Shown here: one piece after another, positions 58,470 to 64,000 of the stretch
Numbering within the stretch: the stretch's first letter is position 1
Layout: every line of letters begins with the position of its first letter
Assembly: GCA_026929865.2 (NCBI GenBank)
Contig: CM049414.1
Span: 6,515,501-6,579,500 of the forward strand
DNA from: Hyperoplus lanceolatus
Taxonomy: Eukaryota > Chordata > Actinopteri > Uranoscopiformes > Ammodytidae
DNA length: 64,000 bases
Direction: 5' to 3'
Position numbers and translations under genes: made by a program
The notes under the pieces: model-generated
The model's input: the letters and a program-made list of their open reading frames with translations, nothing else
Told to the model about the DNA's origin: nothing
Databases searched by the model: none

Positions 58470-60574
58470 GTGAGACATGACACACAGGTGAAACACATTA
58501 GGGCGGGGCAGGTAATCACACTAGAGAGAAACTTGACAGGAATTGGGATCAGAAACTAGAGGAGAAAAAAAGAAATGAGAGGAGATGTGAGACGAAAATC
58601 AAACAGGAAATACCAAAACTGACAAAAATAGGCGAATGAACTGTGAGACATGACATTGTCAGCAACTGAGTAGACTCTTGTAGTGTCTGTGTAGAAAACT
58701 AATTATCCTTCATCCATTCCATATGCTTATTTGTTGGTGTGAAATGAACAACCACACGGCTCCAGGGCAGCACCACTCAGCTGAACCAGACCTTTGACCT
58801 CTATCTAAAATTCCCTTACATTGTCATCATGTGACATATTTTGTTAACAGCCGCATTCATTCACATTATTCCCATACGTTTTGTAATCTCTATGTGATGA
58901 TTGTGTCCTAAAATGTGTACAAACTGTGAGTTGTTAACACAGTATCTATTGCATGTCTGTGATGCCAGTGGGATCCCTCCTCTGTTGCTCTTCCTGAGGT
59001 TTACTTCCACTTTTCTCCTTTAAAAGGATTTTGGGGAAGTTGTTGTTTATCCAAATCAAGAGTGTTGTATGCTGAACAGATTGGTAAACCCCCTGAGGGA
59101 AATTTTTATTTGTGATATTAGGCTGTAAACGAGTCTAGCAAGCAGACTACACTTCACTGGAGCTTAACCATCTAATCTAAAGTCACAGAGGGCTGCTTCT
59201 GAGCAGGATTAAAATACTTTGGAAAGATTGCTGATAACTCAAGCGATTCTGTTTTGACTAAGTTTCGAATGAGCAAATCAGATTGTTACAGTAATTAAAG
59301 CAATCCGTCTCGACATGTAGCCTAATTGGAACATTAATATTAATAACAATAATAGTACAGTTCTTTCTATAATGACATGCTAAATAATGGGCAACACCTC
59401 TCCCTTGTGTATGCTAGTTTGTGATTTACAAACTTTTTTCTCCCTACAAACAAGTTGATTCCATTAGTGCATTACAGAAATTGGAGTGGTAGACCAATTA
59501 AAACACCTCAGAGAGCCCAGAGGATGGGATGGGAGCACATTGTCTAAAAGGAGTCCGAATATGTACAGTTACCCCAGATCCAATTAGGGTGCACTGCTGC
59601 TTCGCCTCTGATGCATTATTGAAGAGCGTAATGGAATGGGTGGACCGTAGATGGGTTAGGGAGTTCTATTAAGTCAAAACTTTTCTAAATTAATTGATTT
59701 TGAGATGGATTTGCAGGAGAAAGGATCTGGGGATATGTCAGTAATCACTTTTTCTTCTGAACTGCAGTGAGAAATAAAATACTTATGCAACTATAACTCG
59801 CCTTTTAACATTGTGTGATGAAGCCAGAATGAGAAAAAAGTACTGTATAGCTATAGGGAGGAGCAGTTGAAGGAAGGACAAAAAAACTGATTTGAGTCTA
59901 GTGTCTTCTATTAACTGCAACATTAGTAGAACAGAGTTTCCTGTTGAGAAATGTAATCCAACTCCTTAACACGGGAATTTTACACCATGAAATGACTTGT
60001 GGGGTCAGGTCTTATTTATAACCAAAAAGAGGTGACAGCAGGGCTGAGCTGTACCAAGGTAAATGTCTTTAATCGAACATCACACAACCTTTAAGAATAA
60101 TCAGTGCCTGCGACCACAAATGAGCAACGCAGCTCAGATAAGAAAAAATGGGTTTGAAAGTACGGAGTAAAAGGTGAAGAGGCTAATTATGTTTCTTCAT
60201 TCATCTGGAGTTCTCATTTAAAGCTCAGCATGCTCGGAGCAAACATGTTATAATAATAATAATTCAACCTCTCCCTGCGTGATCAGTTCCTTTGATAAAT
60301 AGTTATTTCCATGCTGGGTGACAGCGAGGAGTTGGCTGTACTGAGGACTATATTCCAGGTGTGGGTGTAGATGCTGCTTTTTAAAATTCGAGGCATGCAC
60401 TGCATATGAAAACGCTTTTAAACTGCAGCTGAATTTCTGATCAGCATTTAAGAAAATCTGTGAAATGATTAGTCTGTATCACTTTCTATACATATTTACA
60501 GCCTCACTCTACCATAACAGTCCTAACGGTTAAATTCACAGAACACAGCGTGAGTAAAAACCGAACAACAGAGG
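58470..60574. other. Intergenic between repeats and the utrn 3' end
   Basis: No ORF or repeat that I recognise. Convergent transcription units (epm2a and utrn) end on either side of the repeat-rich interval that closes here. Confidence 0.5.
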
Positions 60575-60597
60575 GGATGTGTACTTGTTATAAAATT

Positions 60598-60603
60598 TTT
60601 ATT
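60598..60603 (-). terminator. Polyadenylation signal AATAAA (minus strand)
   Basis: TTTATT on the plus strand, AATAAA on the minus strand, followed 15-25 bp downstream by a GT-rich stretch on the minus strand. Candidate 3' end of the utrn transcript. Confidence 0.55.
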
Positions 60604-61926
60604 TAGAATAAAACAACGTAGCCATATTACACGTAGTGTGGTCAATCTATTTTACATACCTCGGGAGAAGCGACACAGTTCTGCCATGGTACGGTTCATC
60701 ATGATTGGAATCATTTAAATCATCACCAACATCATCATTAGTCTACAGTCAGAGGAGGTTATAGTAGTGTTGTTCAGTCTCACAAGTTTTACAGGATAGC
60801 ATATAGCACAACGACACAATGCAGTGAGGGACCAGTGCTAGAAGGCCAGAGGAAAAACCAACCACAAACAAAGTAATACTCATCAGAATGGGGGCAGCTA
60901 GCTTCAGCAGGCCACACACCCATTGTGGTACAGTAATAGTTACCTTTTTTAAAAAATTGGTATCTCCTTGCTGCAGTGTACACTAATACAGTAAGCTATA
61001 GCCTAGAATGCTAAACCAGTTGTTCTTGTTCTGTAAATGATCACAAGTGTTTTAAACAACTTTACAAACCACAAAATCAAAACTGTGTCTATAAGTCTGA
61101 GGTAGCAAGGCAATCATGGCTTTCCTCTGATTTCTGAACATATCTTTAAAAAAAAGCTATTCTACATAATGACGGTGGGCCTCTTTCAAAACCCAAATTT
61201 GTTTCAGAACAAATTTAGATTTAAATCTCTATTTTTCCAAAACTACTCTCTTTGTACACAATCCCACTTAAATTCATCAACTCTTATCTCTGTCTTCCAC
61301 ATGTGGAATGACAAACTGTATAGGCACAGAAGGGGTAAAGTTTACATCAACAAATTGCAATCGACACAAAGTGTACCGGCATTTCAATGCTTTAAAGGGG
61401 AACTTGACATCAAACATGCTACAATTTTCAAAATCAAGACAGATGCTTTCAGAAGTGACCGTCTACATCTTCAATATATTCCTTTCATCCAATAGATATT
61501 ATCACTCAGGTACTGGGCATGCTCCAGGATGTAGAACAAACACCTGTAGCATTAACAAACTATTTCAATTTGGGGGCTAGAGGGTCAAATGCAGTGGAAT
61601 GACAGAAATAAATGTAACAGTTTGATTCCCAGTGAAGGCAGAACTTAAAAAAGGACAAAACACAAATCTCACACCGCCCTCTGAACAAAAAAAAAAACAG
61701 CATATTATACTATACAAAGCCCCGTGTCCATATACTCATCTGCATATCTAAACAAATCACTGACAAATGTTGAACCAAGTCCAGGTACAATCTACAGTTC
61801 ATAAAATGTACAGTTTGCATAGTACAAGACAAGGTGATAAAAGTAGTTAAGTTGTCTGGTCCTGTGCGTCTTTGGGATAAGGGGGTCGTGGGGATTGTTT
61901 GTTTGGGAATGGTCCTGTCTCTTCCC

Positions 61927-61950
61927 CCACACACACACACACACACACAT
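61927..61950. repeat. (CA)n microsatellite in utrn 3' UTR
   Basis: A run of about 11 CA units. Confidence 0.92.
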
Positions 61951-61998
61951 TCGCATGTGTGCACACACAAAAACACGGCATCTCTGTGCTGACTGTCC

Positions 61999-62850
61999 TC
62001 ACATCACCTGCAAAAGAGATGACAAAGCTTAAATCATCATGTCGAAGCAGACAACAAAACCTACAACTTTTATAACAAGCTGTGTGTGTCTGCCTGGATT
62101 CAAGTAGGACTAGTGGAAGTCACTTCTCTTGTCTAAGTGGAAATATCAGAGGTTTGTGCAAAGTAATCGGTTTTAAAAGCTAGTAAAAGGGCTGCAGTCC
62201 CTCAAGCTACTGCTAGTCTGTAAAGAGCTCAAAGTCGAAAAGAGGGAGGAGGTGGGTGTGGAGATTTTAAAACACACAGCTGTCTTTTTTCCGAAAATGT
62301 AGTTAAGCGCTCAAACCTATTCGCCTGTGCAGTTATGCAACAAACAAAAAGAACTGAATGTGCACAATGAAGTGTGGTTCACATCATTTCCTGAAGTCTA
62401 CTGAATACTGTGTGTTTATGACAGGATTTTCAGAGAGTCATGATAAACTTTATCCAACTGAAATTGAAGGGTATAGAATGCACCTTTCACAAACCCTCTG
62501 TCCCACAGAGCACATTGGCCTCTCAGTGTTAATTGCCCTCTCCAGATATCATTCACCATGTCTTTCTCACAGGCCCCAGAATGTTCAAGGCAGGTGCAGG
62601 CTACATCGTGGGGGACTACTTTTGTTTATTGCAGCAGCTGTAATCACCTCTGTGGCTGTGCTCAAACTTCTCTCACATTGGCCAGTTACTAAAACAGTGA
62701 ACCGCAAACACACGCTATAAAGCACAAAAGAGGAAAAACAGGAATGTCTCTACAAACTGCAAATACACACACTGATGTATAGAACAGTTGAGTATCTAAA
62801 TAGGTGGAGGAAACCACTTCTTACCTGTGGTCTTGGGGAGAGGCTTGAGG
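61999..62850 (-). CDS. utrn: Utrophin, last two exons (26-nt microexon and C-terminus)
   Basis: Utrophin links the actin cytoskeleton to the dystroglycan complex at the membrane. Minus-strand exons: 62825-62850, framed by acceptor TTTGTCTCCCACAG and donor GTAAGAAG, and 61999-62007 (rest of exon is 3' UTR) behind acceptor CATCTCTTTTGCAG. Read with two bases completing the previous codon, they give SSLSPRPQ, then VM and TGA. I recall the human utrophin C-terminus as NVPSRPQAM, so the match is PRPQ(V/A)M. The convergent order epm2a (plus) then utrn (minus) agrees with human 6q24. Upstream exons lie beyond the window. The short match alone would be weak; synteny and splice sites make it convincing but not certain. 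Other frames of the terminal exon stay open longer, but only through the CA repeat. Confidence 0.72.
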
Positions 62851-64000
62851 CTGTGGGAGACAAAGCAAACAGACAAGAGCTTAACATTTGAACTTCACAA
62901 TCTTCGGCCTCCCAAATGTAGGTGGACACATTTAACGCTGTTCCTCTTAGGTTCTGTTCAGCAAAGCTGTGCCTAAACCAAATGCTAATAACAGTGGAGC
63001 GTCTGCCAGATTAAATTTTTTTTTTTTTTAACTCTAGTCCTCACTGGAGTTTTGCCAAAAAAAAGCTCTAACTGTCTACTCCTCCATTTTTGATTGATAT
63101 CCAAATAGGTGGATAGTTTTTTCAAATTCCAGTATTAAAAGTATTAGAGTCCAAGGTGTTATGTCAAACACCAAATTTAAATGAGAATTTAAAAAAGCCT
63201 CAAGGCTGTATTTACAATCAATGTGACTGAGAAAGGGTTTTATCATGATCACATTCACAATGAAGAGGAACCAGCATGCACTACAACATTCATGATTTTT
63301 GAAAACGCTATCCCTCACTCTCTGTCTTTTATCTCCTCATTTAAAAACATACACAGGCCTTTTGAATTCATGACTACACACATACACAAAGCTGCTATCA
63401 TTTATACATGACACCTCGCAGGCCACACAGACACGTACACATACCTATTAACATTTACCACCCAAAATCAAAGCCAAATGACAGTATGAAGTCAGAAAAG
63501 AAAGAAAATACATATGTGGGGCAAGAGTGTGTGAGGTGGTTAAAGACAGACACATGGAGAGGAGAATGATAGGAGGTAAAGGAGAAAATAAGGGTGGATG
63601 ATGAGTCATGTGGAAATTACGTTGAGTGTGTCTGGAATCTAACACAGTTTCTCCCCTGCATCAATTTTCTGTTGCAATTTCTTTTCAGCCTTAGCCTGGT
63701 GTACCTCGTAAAATATGTCATGGTAATGAAAGTATAACTAACATGGATAGACAAAATAAAGTACTGTATGAATACTTTCATTAAAAACCAAATTGATAAT
63801 AGGAACAACTTAATCAAATTAACAAATTAACCCAGATTCCACTTAAACACTCCATTAACAATAACATATTAAATGTACAAAATATTGCAGAAGATTTAAG
63901 CTCAAAACAGCCGTCATTAGTCCAGTCCATTAATTGGTTTAACCCATTGATGACGGCTGCTGCGCGATGCCACATTGGCTCTCCTGCCTGGTGCTGCGTC
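62851..64000 (-). other. utrn last-but-one intron (partial)
   Basis: No exon of the dystrophin family was recognised on the minus strand. From about 63940 the sequence becomes GC-rich (TTAACCCATTGATGACGGCT) and looks like the start of a repeat cut by the window edge. Confidence 0.5.

Larger units (their letters stand above)
60575..61998 (-). other. utrn: utrn 3' UTR (terminal exon, non-coding part)
   Basis: Follows the TGA at 61999-62001 on the minus strand. No splice donor or long ORF interrupts it up to the poly(A) signal at 60598-60603. Includes a (CA)n tract at 61927-61950. The 1.4-kb length is ordinary for a 3' UTR. The extent is inferred from the signal, not from transcript data. Confidence 0.6.

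Noticed and set aside
62358-62720. 120-codon plus-strand ORF
   Set aside because: Lies in the utrn intron on the opposite strand with no family signature.
63940-64000. TTAACCCATTGATGACGG at the right edge
   Set aside because: It looks like a repeat or CpG-rich block, but the window ends before it can be defined.

Overview
The window is teleost fish nuclear DNA. Its three host genes have vertebrate GT-AG introns, and between them lie fish-type repeats: Tc1-like elements, hAT and PIF/Harbinger-like MITEs, LINEs of the L2/CR1 group and a DIRS retrotransposon. I read exons by hand from splice sites and protein resemblance; nothing was searched against a database.

Host genes. (1) 146-3169, + strand: the last eight visible exons of an animal lipoxygenase, closest by memory to ALOXE3 (hydroperoxide isomerase/epidermal-type); its 5' end lies outside the window. 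(2) 4841-14631, + strand: a complete four-exon laforin gene (epm2a, 320 aa) with carbohydrate-binding module and dual-specificity phosphatase. Intron 1 holds a 2-kb hAT-type element and intron 3 holds a PIF/Harbinger-like and a TA-flanked element. (3) About 60575-62850, - strand: the last two exons of a gene I assign to utrophin (utrn), a 26-nt microexon and a terminal exon that is nearly all 3' UTR. The convergent utrn/epm2a order agrees with the human 6q24 order.

The 46 kb between epm2a and utrn has no recognisable host exon and is full of mobile elements. 21.9-24.6 kb: an L2-type LINE whose 5' end is fused to 150 bp of a foreign repeat. 24.7-25.0 kb: a LINE 3' end. 25.2-27.3 kb: a hAT-type element holding two other MITEs. 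27.35-28.93 kb: a Tc1 element abutting it. 29.0-31.15 kb: a decayed LINE carrying a palindromic MITE. 32.7-34.2 kb: a fold-back Tc1 derivative. 39.1-44.9 kb: a nearly whole DIRS retrotransposon (minus strand). 46.8-48.2 kb: a TA-flanked MITE interrupted by a TTAA-flanked element. 48.3-49.75 kb: a Tc1 element with a deleted transposase, with relics of its family at 50.1 and 57.2 kb. 51.8-52.9 kb: a long interspersed repeat. 56.05-56.65 kb: remnants of a hAT-transposase-like gene. 57.8-58.4 kb: another inverted-repeat element.

No CRISPR array, operon, tRNA or rRNA gene was seen. The most informative features are the utrn microexon, the layered insertions that give relative ages, the chimeric LINE, the fold-back Tc1 and the DIRS element with intact inverted repeats and internal complementary region.
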